The translations under genes were made by a program, and so were the position numbers. Below, piece after piece: positions 1-11,895 of a stretch of DNA of 64,000 nucleotides (the first letter of the stretch is position 1; every line of letters starts with the position of its first letter). The notes under the pieces are model-generated. The model did not search any database. It was not told the origin of the DNA and saw only the letters and a program-made list of their open reading frames with translations. The DNA is from Axinella damicornis (lineage: Eukaryota > Porifera > Demospongiae > Axinellida > Axinellidae). The DNA lies in contig OZ007508.1 of the NCBI GenBank assembly GCA_963931865.1, positions 3,410,081 to 3,474,080 of the forward strand, written 5' to 3'.

Positions 1-79
1 AAATGCTGCTCTACCAATTTGTTACATACAACTCAAACACATGAATCAAAGCACATACAATAAGTACTGCATTCAGTAC

Positions 80-3000
80 CTGTCCATCACTGTTACATGC
101 CCTCTTGTTGAGGTCCCTCCCCTCCAGAACAAGGAACTTGTCCCCTCTAGAGATGATGCCACACTTCTCAGCAATGGTCCTAGCCGTCCCCACATCGTCA
201 CCTGTCATCATACATACCGTGATGCCAGCACGCTGACACTGTTTGATACTCAGCGGCACCTACGGATGAGAGGGACGAGGGAGTAATCAAGTACTCCATT
301 ATCAGTGTGGCGTATAGACTGCTCACACCTCTGGCCGGACTGGGTCATGGATGCCTGCAATACCAATACAGGTGAGGTCAGTGACAGTGTCATCCTCGTT
401 GTCCCAGTCAGGGGAGGAAGCAATCTCTCCATCCCCGTCACATGTAGGAAAGTCCCTGGATAGGGGAGAAAGTATGCAGTTAACCCTTTGACTACAGAAT
501 TCTTCCCCCAAAAGAACACATTTTCATGCATTCAGCACAACACCTTCGTAGGTGCTCCTCTCCCACAGCATTCGCTCCTCAGGGGCCAGACTTGGTGGGA
601 CAAGCACACATGGAGAGTCCCCTCTGGCAATACCATTAATGATACTTATGACCACCCACAAGCCCAGCAATGATGATTTCCCTAAAACAATAACAGTGCG
701 AGCAATTGTAATAGAGATGCTGTCCACAAGGCTGGCCGTGAGTTAGAGTAATTAGTTACGCCGGACTAGTGAGGGGTGAGAGCTCACAAGACGGTTGAAG
801 AGAGAACTTGCATGTGAGATGCTAACGCGAACACCACGAGGGCGGCGAGAGCTTGTCAGATTTCTGCACATGCATGCAGCTGCTCAGTGCCAAACTCATT
901 GGGAAGCAATAGGCAAACAGCAGAAGTGATCAACGTGAGTGAAGCTATTTGTAGCACTTGTATATGAATACAGCTGCTTTTTGTATGATACTGCAGTACC
1001 CACTTGTAAGCAAGACAGATGGTCCTCAATGATGCTGCAGCCATGGGTGTGATGACAGTGGTCATGATGTCCCTGATGTCATCACCGGAGAGGGGGAGGA
1101 CTCGGCCATCCTTACCAAGGATGGATGAGCATTTGTTCAGTACACCTTGAGCGGCTCCTTTGGTGAGCAGACGCTGTCCGCCACTTGAAAGGGGGATGAC
1201 AGTTGAACCTGTCTTGCACTTACCAGTACCTAAGGTGAAGACTTTAAGAAAGCTTGCAGGGGGATGTTCCTTCCTGATGGCCTCATAATTGATCCCTGCA
1301 GGGATTCAATGTGATGACAGTCACGTTTACTGCAAACGTATTCAATGGTATCCACTCTAGTCAACTTTGTGCAGGATGAAGAATGAGTAGCATACCTAAC
1401 TGAAGAAGAAACTGCAACAGTGCACACTCTGTGGGACTGCCAATATATCCCTGCCCTTGCAGACTCTCCCCCTTCCCCTTCAGCCGGCCTGTCAGCCCCT
1501 ACTGTGAAATTCCTTGATCATCCTCACCCACCTGCAACACGAAATCAATGGTGTAACACGTTTAGTGTACACAGAAGTGACATTGAGCACCCCCCCCCCC
1601 CCCCCCCCCCCCCCAGATACGCAGATCTGCATGATCAGCAGAGATCACCTGCAACACGAAATCAATGGTGTAACACGTTTAGCGTACACAGAAGTGATCT
1701 GACCCCCAAGATACGTAGATCTGCATGATCAGCAGAGATCATGTTTGACCAGCATTATGTAGCATACCATTTTGAGTTTTGATGAGTAGCTGCTATTGAC
1801 TGCGATGTTGGTCTTCAGGGTCTCCACTAGTATTTCAGGGAGGTCAGAAATGTGGGGCATCACCTTGTACTTTGTACCCATAAAGTAGCTTTCTACAACT
1901 GTAATAAGGTCGGTAGTGAGTATTCCATTCTTTTCGGACCATATGGTAGTGGCATTGCCCATGGTCTCACAGGCTTGCAGGTGGCGGACAATATTGTTGT
2001 TCGTGATCATCTTTTTGAGAAAGAAGGACAGCACCATGTGCATAGCCAGGGGCAGACCCTCAGGAGCTGCCACCACCACCACTGTGACCCCAATGATGAG
2101 GAAGTGAAGCAGTTCAGAGAAGTCCCTGGAGCTGTCCCAGAGGCGCCCGACGATTCCAAACTCAATTATGACAAATTTGAGCAAGAAGGCAAGGAAGCAA
2201 ACCACTGCGGCCACAGAGCCAACAAAGTTTATCACTATGGATAGAACTGTAATCCTTTTCTGTAAAACTGTTTGCGTGCTGTTCAAGGACTCTTTCTCCA
2301 ACTCATCCAGCACTCCACGGAACACCTGAGCAATACACCCTGCATCTAGTGTGTGTGTACATGATCACTGATCACATTACAAGCGTGCACTGACTGATTG
2401 GTGATATACCTGCTTCGACGTCATCACCCTGTGACATCATTAGCCGAAAGATCATCCCTTGCTGGGTATAGGTCCCCACGGCAGTCACAAGCACCGTGCC
2501 CTCTCCCTTCAGCACCTTTGTGCTAGCATAGAGCATCAGATCCCTCTCTGCATCCTTCCCGATCGGAGCAGCTTCTCCTGTCAGAGAGCTCTCATCTACC
2601 TCCACATCACATCCCTCAGAGAATAGATAGAACTCACTAATTTACACTGAGTGGTAGTGGTTCTGAGTTGTGAGGTATGGCAATACGTACACACATAGCC
2701 TCGTTCCCAGGCCTCCACGCCCAGCTTTTAGCGAGGGTGTGGAGGCCTGGGAACGAGGCTATACGTACACCAGTGGCAGATTCAGGATTCAGGATTCAGG
2801 ATTCAGGATTCTGAAAAGGAGGCTCACAGGCCCATTGGTCACTTTTCAGTGTTTCAGTGTGGATTTTACAGCTTTCAGAAAGGACTTGTATACTGTGGGT
2901 GGCTTGTATATTGTGGGTGTACTGCGGGTGTCTCAGCATGCAATAGATACACCATCACACGTGCACCTGCTCATACGCAGTCTGTGTAGAGAACTACATA

Positions 3001-6000
3001 GACTGTTGGTGATCGTCAATTGTTCACAAATACACTTCCGCCCGCACTAGTTTGTGTTCAACTTGTAATCCCTCCAGTGTTGGTTGAGAGCACTTGTTGA
3101 ACAGCACATAGCTACAACGATGAATACTTGAAGCACAGTGTAGTATAGGTTGCTATGTAAGCAGTCTTCACAGCTCTTCAGTCGGTTTGCAAGTTGGTCT
3201 ATATACATACACAAAGTACAGGGTTGTATTAGCCTCGTTCCTAGGCCTACCCAACTTTTTATTTTCTGTTCTTCAGTTGGCATTGACAATAATTATTATA
3301 CATGGATGCGGAAGAGCGGTGAAAAATGGGGAAGGCCTGGTATCATTCATCACATGAGTGACATCAGGTGAACATGAAGTGGATGCAGGGGGGACGGGGG
3401 CCATAGCAGGTCCTGGATAGAACGAAGTTGTGTGGAGCGCCTAGCATTGAATCTCAACTAGACGCAGAGCATTCGAACCTAGCCAACTGGATGATGAACG
3501 GCCAGTATTTGAACTTATCTGCGCTTGGGCCCTACCCCGCTATGTCCACCTGATATCATTCACGTGATGGATAATACCAGGCCTTTCCCACTCTTCACCG
3601 CTCTTCTGCACCTGTGTATTGTCAATGCAAACTGAAGAAAACGGCGTAGGCCTGGGAACAAGGCAAGTGTTGTATGACACATTGCCCCAGTTACGAATAT
3701 GCATCTTCTCGTACACAGTCTATGTAGAGAACTGCATTGACAGTTGTCAGCTCTTTAGTCAATGTTTCCGAGTTGTTCTATAGTCTCTATACATACACAA
3801 AGCACACTGTTGTATGACACAACACTTTAACTTTTGCATTGCCCCAGTTACGAATACAACATGAGGAGACATGCAGTCACACTGTTAAAATTGGGGTGCT
3901 CATTCGCATGTTCCAGAATAGCACCCTGCCTGGGGTGCTACAGTGGCACCGGTTTCCATGGCAACCTTGGTACTTACCCATAGTTTCCAAAGAATGTCAT
4001 TGTTCTTTTTCCCCAGAAATCGGTTTTCAATATAGCAATTTGTTGTACACATCTTATTGTGGCTCCATATCCATGGTTTTATACCAAGGTTACCATGGAA
4101 ACCACTGCAGCACCCAGGGTACTATTCTGGAATATGTGAATGAGCACCTTAATTTTACAGTGCAAGATACACAGCATACCTGGATAAGAAGACCGTCTAC
4201 TGAAAACGTATCGCCACACTTGAACTGGACCACATCCCCTACCACTATCTCTGCCAAGGGAAGTTCTTTGGTTTGTCCACCTCGGAGGACAGAACACCTA
4301 AATTAGGGTCGGTAAGACAGTTATAAATGTGATCTCAGGGAACGCGAACCACATTCATACATAGTAGTGTTGTGAACCTTGTCCTTTTTACACTAACCAG
4401 TTATTGGAAGGAAGCCTCATATTGGATTTTGAACGGTTAATTGGCAATGTGGTATGCTCATCAATAGTAAACTTGTTGTACAGCTCTCAGCCTTACAGAC
4501 CTTTGCAGGTTGGTCTCTTAGGAGGTGATTGGCATAGAGAGCGTCCTAATTCAATCACATCCTTGAGAGACCCCGCCTATCTACTTTGCCTGTGAACAAC
4601 CAACCAGCAAAGGTCTGTACAGAACTTCAGAAATGCATACAATGATGGCAATCACATGCATGGTTCACAAACATACAAAACAGACTATGGTTCCAGTATA
4701 TACAGACAATAACTGGTAGTAGGCCAATAATTGATTGGCAGTGTAAATAACTGGTCAATAACCAGTTATTGGCTACAGGTTCACAACACTACATGTAATA
4801 CATACACATGCTCTGTGAGCCATTGAAATGTCAGTAACATGTTTACATAGCAACAGCACTCTAGCTGGGACTAGAAATCAGTTTGAGTACTGATAATTGA
4901 ACATTCATTGGGAATTGCAAGAGCGCATAAGTAGATCGCCCGCCCGGAGTAAGAGCGTGTAACTTCAATAGGCGCCCGTGGTGCAGGCGGAATACATGAG
5001 TTGTACTAAGAATAGAACATCCGGTTGCACCTGAAGCCGTACGGCGGTAATTGTGAACGCGTTAGCCAAGTGTGAAAATCTAAGTGGCTACCAATTCGGC
5101 TCCGGCTGAGCTTATTTGAACCTATAACCCACCGTGGCGATCGTTGCTGATCATCAGATGTCGACGTCCTCCACCTCCAGCCTCAGGTAAGCACATCCAC
5201 ACAATTAATAACCGTTGTTGTGACTGTGTTCGAGTATAGACTAGGTTATAGCCTCGTACAGCCTGGGTACGAGGCTAACTAGGTTAGCCTTCAGCACAGC
5301 CGTAGAGCAGAGCGTTCTCTGGTAGCTGTCGCTGTCGCTTCCTGCCGTCACTTTGCTCAGAACTACACAGCTGTGCACAACAACAAGGAATAATGCGGAC
5401 CACTGTGTCGCCGCTCCAGTCAATTATCACGTGGCGGAAAGAATCTCTACAAGAGTGTTAGACATGCTATAGCTATTTTTAGTACAACTCATGTATTTTG
5501 CCCGGTTTGAATTTCCCGGAAGTTACACGCTCTTACTCCGGGCGGGCGATCTACTTATGCGCTCTTGGAATTGTTACACAATGATTATCAGCATTTCATT
5601 CAGAAAATCGTCCAATTGGGGAAGTCATAGCGTAGCAAAGGGGGGAGGGGGTATGATACTTCTCGGGTAGATTTCAAGGGGGGAAGCAAGGATTCAAGGG
5701 GCGAATGCCCCTCCCCCCACCCCCAAATGAAACCCTGCAGATCATGCCAATGCCCCCAAAAGACAGGGTTGCATGAAACTTGTATGCTGGCGGATACATT
5801 TAACTAGTTTAGTGGTTGGCTACATCAAATCGTTGTTGTGGTCGATTCATGCATATAGCTGCACATACATTATACAAAAACAATTGTGGCCACACCCGGA
5901 CCGACAAGAAGTTTGGTAGACTCAAATTAGTAGGTGTTCCAAATTACCCCTGTTCCACTTTTCCCTTACGTTTAAGGAATCTATAGGCTTAAAGCAACCT

Positions 6001-9000
6001 CCATACAAGCAAACAACCACTTAAGTTGCTCTACACAGGAAAAACTATCTTACTTATTTCAAGAAATTTTTACTTATTTCAAGAAATTTTCGTGGCTCAC
6101 TGAGACAAGAAAGCGTTTTCCAGTTTCAAGAAAGTGCTGTTCTTCAAAGTAGAAAGTATATTCTAGAATGGAGACTATATTTCTTTCTTTAAGAACTGTT
6201 CACTTTTGCTGTAATCAAGAAATATGTTTCTCAGTCAAAGTAAAAGTTGTCTGTTTCCCAGAAAATGTTTCTTTGATAAAGTACAAGACAGAAAAGAAGA
6301 TATACAGCAATACATAATAAGGCTGTATAAAATAATGATGTGTGGCTATTGGGCCAAAGCACACATTTGAGTTGAGACAATCTTCCTCTCAGGCAAAAGA
6401 ACATCTCCTTCGATACACAGGATTGTAACTGTGTGCTGCTTGACATGCGGGACAGCATCAGACAGAACCTGGAAATAGTTGAGAAACCAGAATAATTATA
6501 GGGAAAAGATACATGGTAGTCTTGTCAGGAGTGAAATTTTAACCCAGTAGCCCATTGATACTATACTATTCAGTGTGGACATTCACACCTTTTTGCTTAA
6601 CAGAATAGCTGATGAATGAAGTTTATCGAAATCTCCCTCCAGCGCATAAATTGGCATCTGCACACAGTGTTTAGCATTGCCTATAGGGTGCACAGCATCC
6701 AACAAAACCCGGGAGAATGTGCCGGCCTGCCATGGTTGTTAGCAGTAAGGATTACACTTGCCGTTGACCATGCAAGGCAGGAAGGGGCGTATACTGGGTG
6801 GAACTGATAACTGAGCTAGCTGTCTGGTTATCGGACCGTCAACCATCACCGCAAATTGAGAAGCCATAGTATGAAATAGAACAATGCTTGAAAGTTGATA
6901 CTGTATGAAGCATTCAGTTTCTGCACCAGAGCATTTATCTTCCTCCTTCCTGCATGTGTGCCTTGCACAGAGCATATCCCACTGTAAGCAAGTAATGTTT
7001 GTAGCTATGTGTGGCAAAAATTCCCATTTCAAATCCCCCTCGCACCCAACAAACTGACCGTCGAACAGACATGAGCCCCCCCCCCCCCCCCCCCCCCTTC
7101 CATGCACTAAAAGTTGTCTGGGAATGAGACTAGCTTGGCATCTATCACAAAACTGAAGAGCTACATAACTCCCATCTATAACAAAAACAAAAAGCAGGCA
7201 CTTGAAAGAAACCATAAAAATCTCACCTCAGAGATATGTATATCCTCTGTCTTCTGTCGCTTGCTGCACTTGATTCCCAAAGATGAAGTCCAGCACAGAC
7301 AGCATAGTTCTGGTAAGAGAAAAATACACCTCAAGGTCAGATATAGGAGCAAGGGTGCCTGCCAACCCAAGCCGCTCTGTTCATCTGGTTGGAAGTACCC
7401 ACTCACATTATGGGTGTGTAAAGCAGAACTGTTGGTGCAAACGTATCCATTTTAAACTAATTCTGTACCCTCAGGGGCGTGATCCACAGCATAACTGTCA
7501 CGCCTCAACTCAACAGTCAAATCATGTACGTGACCGATCTTGAATTCTGTGCTATAGCTATGATGATGAGACAGAGCTGTACCGAGTGCATGAAGCATAT
7601 CCAGGCTAGAGGTCATGATGCCAAAGGGCTGCTAAGTGGAAAATTCCCAGCTGTGATGCAATCTTCCCGTGGAGAGAAAGGACTTCTCTTTCCGTTTTCT
7701 AGCTTCTCTGTAGCTGTGAATAAGCCATTGTGTGTAGAATCTGTGATGTAAGCAGTGCCGCGGATCACATGATAGGCCTTCTCCCTCCGCTTTCGCATAC
7801 TGAAAGCGATCAAAACTGGTAGTGTAAAAGGCTGGGAAAGAGGCTATGCTGGAGGTGCTTCATACCTTCATAGCAGGGCTCTCATGGCAACTTGGTGCTT
7901 TCCTCTGCTTCCGTGCCGTGTCTTTCTCAGCATCATCTGGTGATTGCACAATCAGCATGTATATTATAGCAACTAGGGGCATGTCCATAGGTGTACCCCC
8001 GGTATCAGTCAAGCCAAAGCCCCCCCCCCCCCCCCCCCCCTTGCTGGATCTTCATATATCCTGGCCAAAAAGCAGAGAAAAAGCAACTGGATACATTTGT
8101 TCACATGTAGCCATTTACTATATATCACAGAGCCACATAATTGTGTGATGTGCATTAATTGGAGCAGCTCATGAAGCTGTATTAAAGCTAGCTACCTACG
8201 TATCTGGTGGTGAGAAATCAGACAGAATCACTAGGTGACCTGAGGATCTGATCAGCCTTGGGAGTGGTCCACCCAGAAAAAATTGCGGTGAGTGCAGTGG
8301 GTCACATACCTTAACTATTTGTTGCCTCCTTGTTGATGTTCTGTCCTGCCCTTTCCTCGATTGCTGGAATAGCTTTCTCGAAACGGCGGACCACTGCTGT
8401 TGCCTCCCTCTCAAGCCTTGGGTGGTAGCCTAGCCATGCAGCTTGATCAAGTTGAGTGATGTTTTGCTCCGCGCAGAATATATAGACAGCTGCCGAAAAA
8501 CGGAGAAATTGTGTAGTGCGCATGCGTGAACGGGCTCACGCGCGCGCCTCGCAATGGTGGCCATAACCCAGGTCAGAGCCCAGGTCTTTAAGCAATATAC
8601 AGGCTGTCCAACTACCTTCAAAAGTACCAGCAATTTTGCAGGCATGATAGGAATGCACAATTTTGCAGTTGTATGATCAATTCATTCCACACGTACACAG
8701 CAACTCAAAATGATCCACCATATTAACATGGAGCAGCCCATGATGCAGAGCAGGAGCGCTATACTTTCTCAAGTTCTGTATATACATGCAGCTGAAGACC
8801 CAGCAGCATTTGTTGCTGGTTGGTTCAAAGGAAAAGCATGCCATTACTGAAACAGTTCTCACAGAGCCGGTCGAAACGATTCAAATTTTTCTAGTGATTG
8901 ATAGATAGAATTAATTTGCGACAGGAAATGCCTCATCGGCAAGTATGCCGGTCTTCCTGGTTGGGCAGGGTGATGTGCATGAAAGCAATGTGGTTGATCT

Positions 9001-10361
9001 GCAACTGAATGCACCATGTGCAACACAGTATTCCCCCACTTTGTGTGCAGAACTCGAAGTCCATGGTATCCTGTATGAAAGGGAATGCTGGCTCCTCACA
9101 ATGGTATCCCCATGGGGATACCATTGTGCATTCGATCAGAGATTAGCACACTTGCCCGGACCAACATGATTGAAGGTTAATGTCTACAGGAATGCCCTCG
9201 GCTTTGTCCCACATGGCATCAGGAAACTATTATGGCAGCAACCTGTTATTCCCTCAGCATAGTTTAACCAAGCTATGGTGAGTGCATAAGATAATGCACG
9301 CATGTTTTTGTAACACTCTATGAATACAACATGGTCCATGGTGATGTAAGGTATCACTTCCATGCCAGGAAAACTGTTATTGGTAATCTAAGTCTGAAGT
9401 GTTGCTTGGTCCAAGAAAGGACTACTTTCATCAAGATGTATGACTCTAATAATCAGCTGTTGGTACTTAAATTAAGTAGAAGAATTCCTTGCTCTAAGAA
9501 ACATATTCTTAATCTCAGTTTCAAAATATCAACATTACCTTGAACCAGAAATGACCTTCTTAAACAGATAAATTTAGTCTGATTCCAAGAAACTGGTACA
9601 CAAAGGTTCTTAGAATCAGAATGTAGTTTCTTGGAATTGGATCTCGATTCCTTGGGTTGAGAAACTAGTTTCTTGGACTTCTTAGTTTGAGAACGTGGTA
9701 CTACTAACAAGATTTAGGATTGCTTAAAGCAAGCTTGACTTTACTGAATTCCTGAGAACTATTCTAACTACAAGAAAAATCTGCTTGAAGGTAGTTACTA
9801 TATTCTTGGCAGAAGAACTTGAGTTTTTCTTGTGTACCCTTACTTGGATAAGAAAAAAATATGTCTGTACCTGGGGTCGTCATTGGATAGCTTCTTGTTA
9901 GGCCTTCCGCTTGTGCGTCTCTTGTTGATGCAGCTGCAGATCATAGTCACCACAAATATCAGCACCACAGCAGTCAAGATTGCGGCACCTTCAATCCATG
10001 CGATGTCCTTCTGTTCCTCAATGGTCGCACCCAGCACAATGCTCACCAAAGCCAACGTCCCGATCAAGATCAGTAGTTTCTGGTCCCATATTGTCCTGCA
10101 CATCACAGCTAGCGAAACCACCAGAGCCCGGGACTTGGGTTGTGCTGGTGGTGTGTAGCTGGTTCCATACTCCTTCTTTCTTACTTCAAGGTCATGTGGT
10201 ACACCACTGAGCCCCCCATTGGTGCTGGTATGGAGCAGATCCGCTATCCCAACTACGCCGTTGTATTCACTCAGGAGGCCTTCTCTGCCACGCTGTGACA
10301 TGAGGTCTTGAAGCTGTTGTCGACTGAGACCAAACTGCGAGGTGGTGGCCATCATCCGCAT
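80..10361 (-). CDS. Plasma-membrane Ca2+ ATPase-like P-type ATPase, partial (C-terminus beyond left edge)
   Basis: Eight phase-compatible exons on the minus strand: 9871-10361, 4180-4297, 2410-2614, 1768-2339, 1396-1498, 1004-1295, 329-455 and 80-259 (696 codons). The last ends on a donor, so the gene continues leftwards. Seen in order: the PMCA N-terminus, TM1-TM2 (ending ...[12 protein letters not shown]), the A-domain ([19 protein letters not shown]), TM3-TM4 with PEGLP, the phosphorylation site region, the N-domain (PTECALL, KGA), DPVRPE and [12 protein letters not shown]. PMCAs export Ca2+ from the cytosol. Here the invariant DKTGT reads EKNGI, so the phosphoryl-accepting Asp is Glu, and the usual N-domain FNSxRKxM motif is replaced. 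The linker before TM3 is short. Start taken at the first Met of [11 protein letters not shown]; upstream sequence is open, so the start is not certain. The family is clear; pump activity is doubtful. It may be a pseudo-pump or a young pseudogene, although all visible reading frames are open. Confidence 0.9.
480..672. repeat. Dispersed repeat with TTAACCCTTT end (piggyBac-like), truncated copy
   Basis: Begins with TTAACCCTTTGAC and is clearly homologous to the left part of the element at 26748-27352. It lies in an intron of the ATPase gene between exons 1004-1295 and 329-455. No right end is seen. TTAA targets and CCC starts are typical of piggyBac-type elements; the assignment is inference. 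Confidence 0.6.
1909..1965 (-). other. Degenerate P-type ATPase phosphorylation motif
   Basis: Within exon 1768-2339 the conserved stretch CETMGNAT is followed by [13 protein letters not shown]. Canonical PMCA reads SDKTGTLTxN. The catalytic Asp is encoded as gaa (Glu), and both threonines of the motif are changed (Asn, Ile). Flanking residues are well conserved, so this is not a frame error. Confidence 0.9.
2694..2762. repeat. Short hairpin repeat (TAGCCTCGTTCCCAGGC family)
   Basis: Near-perfect inverted repeat: left arm starts TAGCCTCGTTCCCAGGC, right arm ends with its complement. ACGTACAC occurs on both sides (2685-2692 and 2763-2770), a possible target duplication. It lies in an ATPase intron, next to an 8-bp tandem repeat (ATTCAGG-type) at about 2775-2812. 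Confidence 0.8.
3230..3665. mobile_element. Non-autonomous inverted-repeat element (GCGGAAGAG subfamily)
   Basis: Left end TAGCCTCGTTCCTAGGCC, right end GGCCTGGGAACAAGGC. Subterminal arms also match in inverted order: attgacaata...gcggaagagcgg near 3285-3320 and ccgctcttctgc...attgtcaat near 3600-3630. A second copy is at 11990-12251. No coding capacity seen. Confidence 0.7.
3881..4161. mobile_element. MITE-like inverted repeat in ATPase intron
   Basis: Left arm starts ACTGTTAAAATT..GGTGCTCATTCGCATGTTCCAGAAT; the right arm is its imperfect complement ending ACAGT at 4161. Arms are about 90 bp with a short middle. The element ends 18 bp from the 3' end (4180) of an ATPase exon, so it sits against the donor site of that intron. 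Confidence 0.7.
4363..4796. mobile_element. MITE-like element with GTAGTGTTGTGAACC termini
   Basis: The left end GTAGTGTTGTGAACC is matched by GGTTCACAACACTAC at the right end. Subterminal ACCAGTTATTGG motifs occur in both arms. No open reading frame of note. It lies in ATPase intron 1. Confidence 0.65.
4918..5567. mobile_element. 650-bp inverted-repeat transposon with target duplication
   Basis: The first 49 bases (CAAGAGCGCATAAGTAGAT...) are exactly complementary to the last 49. GAATTG flanks both ends (4912-4917 and 5568-5573), a likely 6-bp target duplication. The subterminal palindrome TACATGAGTTGTACT also recurs in the opposite arm. A small copy of the TAGCCTCG hairpin family (about 5249-5278) sits inside. 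No transposase is seen, so the element is non-autonomous. Confidence 0.85.
6346..8523 (-). CDS. Unrecognised 259-codon gene nested in ATPase intron 1
   Basis: I do not recognise the family. Six exons join in phase: 8316-8523, 7866-7936, 7469-7631, 7227-7309, 6850-6981 and 6346-6468 (780 bases, stop TAG at 6346-6348). The start ATG at 8521-8523 follows an in-frame TGA, and an NRF1-like GCGCATGCG overlaps it. Acceptors are strong (for example ctcttaccag at 7310); donors are GT, one being the weaker GTTAAG at 8315. Exon 1 is charged and helical ([20 protein letters not shown]). Exon 3 begins [17 protein letters not shown]. Exons 4 and 5 are rich in Cys and His ([14 protein letters not shown]), possibly metal-binding. 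The protein ends ...[13 protein letters not shown]. No signal peptide is obvious. It lies on the same strand as the host gene. The model is inference from splice sites and phase only. Confidence 0.6.
9110..9870. other. Intron stretch with palindromes, no gene seen
   Basis: A 24-bp perfect palindrome (aatggtatcccc and its complement) lies around 9100-9125. From about 9583 there are three TTCnnnGAA palindromes (9583-9591, 9607-9615, 9628-9636) in a diverged repeat rich in CAAGAAA/TTTCTTG words. Related words occur near 6040-6260 and 16185-16246. No convincing coding sequence. Confidence 0.4.
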
Positions 10362-11652
10362 GAAGCACGAAAACTTATAGTTAGCTGCACCCCGTTCCGT
10401 TCCAACTTCGACTGATATCAGAGCGGAACGGAATGGGGCTGACTGCAGCAGCATATAGAGACCTGCATGGGATGCTGCTATATATATATTTTTTTAGCTT
10501 GGACTTAATTTTGTTTTGCGCACAGATATATACATAAGTTTTAACCTTCCGTGACAGGTGTTGTCTATAACAGAACAGAATTGTTACAAGCATTGAAAAA
10601 AAAAAATGAAAAAAAAAAAACCAGCTAGCTAGCAACCTACCATCACTCGATCCGTGACAGCCTACAGGTCAGACACGTGCACCAAAGTAGCTGCCTCAGG
10701 AGCGTTGGATGGGCGCAACTCACAGGTAGCTGTCAACCTGTTGCCCAGTGTACATCCTTTTAGCTTCAAGAATGGAGGTGGCGGTTGCAAAACAGACCTC
10801 TCAACTCTCACCATTTAGCAGTGAGACTCACTATTTTTGCCTTTAAAGTAATTATATTAGTACTTATGGCCATCTCAATAGGAAAGCCTGTCAATGGTTG
10901 AGAGGTCTGGCACTGAAAAGCTTTTCAGAACACAGCGACAGTGGCTAACGGTCAGAAGCCGCGGGCACATGCAGCAACACAACTAATCGATATGTACATC
11001 GTATGAAGGGGAGGGTTCTTTGTATGAGTATTGCCACTGACATAAATTACTTTCTGCTACGTACATGTATTCTTCAGTATGCTACCCACTCTAGGTTATC
11101 CCCTCTTTCTCTGCCATACTGCAAGTAACCTCAGAGGGAGGAACAAGATTATAATTATAGGAGCAATAATTGTCTGCCAATCTTCTGCAGCTGCACAAGA
11201 CTAGCAACACGCAGTCATGTGATTCACTGTTCACTCAAGTGGCATGCATGTGCAGACATGCATGCACACACATGCAGTTTTGAGACATAGTAGCTATATA
11301 AACACATCTGCATGTTAGGATGTTAATTTTAAGTGCCTGTACGTGCCTGTGCATGTTAAACACCTGACATAATTATGGGTTACCAAGCATATAATTTTGT
11401 TATGTCAGTTATGAAACTTTTTTTTCTTTTCTTTCTGGAATCATCACCGATCAGTGTGAACAGCTTTTCCTAAACCTCCAGTCCAGGTATAAGGCTTGCA
11501 ACAAATTATTGTGAAGTGGTGGAGGCCCATGTGCCTGTACAAACAGCATTATACAACACAAAGCAAAAGCAAATATAAAATTGACAGGGTAAAAGATGTA
11601 CTCTTGTTGAAACCATCACAATGACGGCCATGCAGATATGGGGGGTATTAAA
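10362..11652. other. Intergenic region between SHANK 3' end and ATPase 5' end
   Basis: Both neighbours are on the minus strand, so this holds the SHANK 3' flank and the ATPase promoter. A short inverted repeat (CCCGTTCCGTTCC ... GGAACGGAATGGG) spans about 10390-10438, just upstream of the ATPase start. Poly-A tracts lie near 10598-10620. No gene seen. Confidence 0.5.
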
Positions 11653-11895
11653 TTATAGCTGGTTAAATTTGGCAAAGAAAGTCTTTTGGTGACCTAACTT
11701 CTTCATGCCAAGTTCCTTGAGGTCCTCCTTTGAGAGATCCGCCAGGTGCTCTCCTACGATCTCATTGTCTTCAAACATCGGGACATGCTCCTCCAACCCA
11801 ATGTCTCTCAGCCAGTCGCATACATCTGTGATTTCCCACTCTGCAACCAGTTTTTGCTTGAAAGTTGGAACAGTTGCGTCTTCTTTCTTTTGTTC
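11653..11895 (-). other. SHANK C-terminal SAM domain exon
   Basis: One exon, phase 0 acceptor, ending at TAA 11653-11655. Contains VCDWLRDIGLEEHVPMFEDN, ADLSKEDLKELGM and GHQKTFFAKF, a typical SAM fold that in SHANK drives sheet-like multimerisation. Confidence 0.92.
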
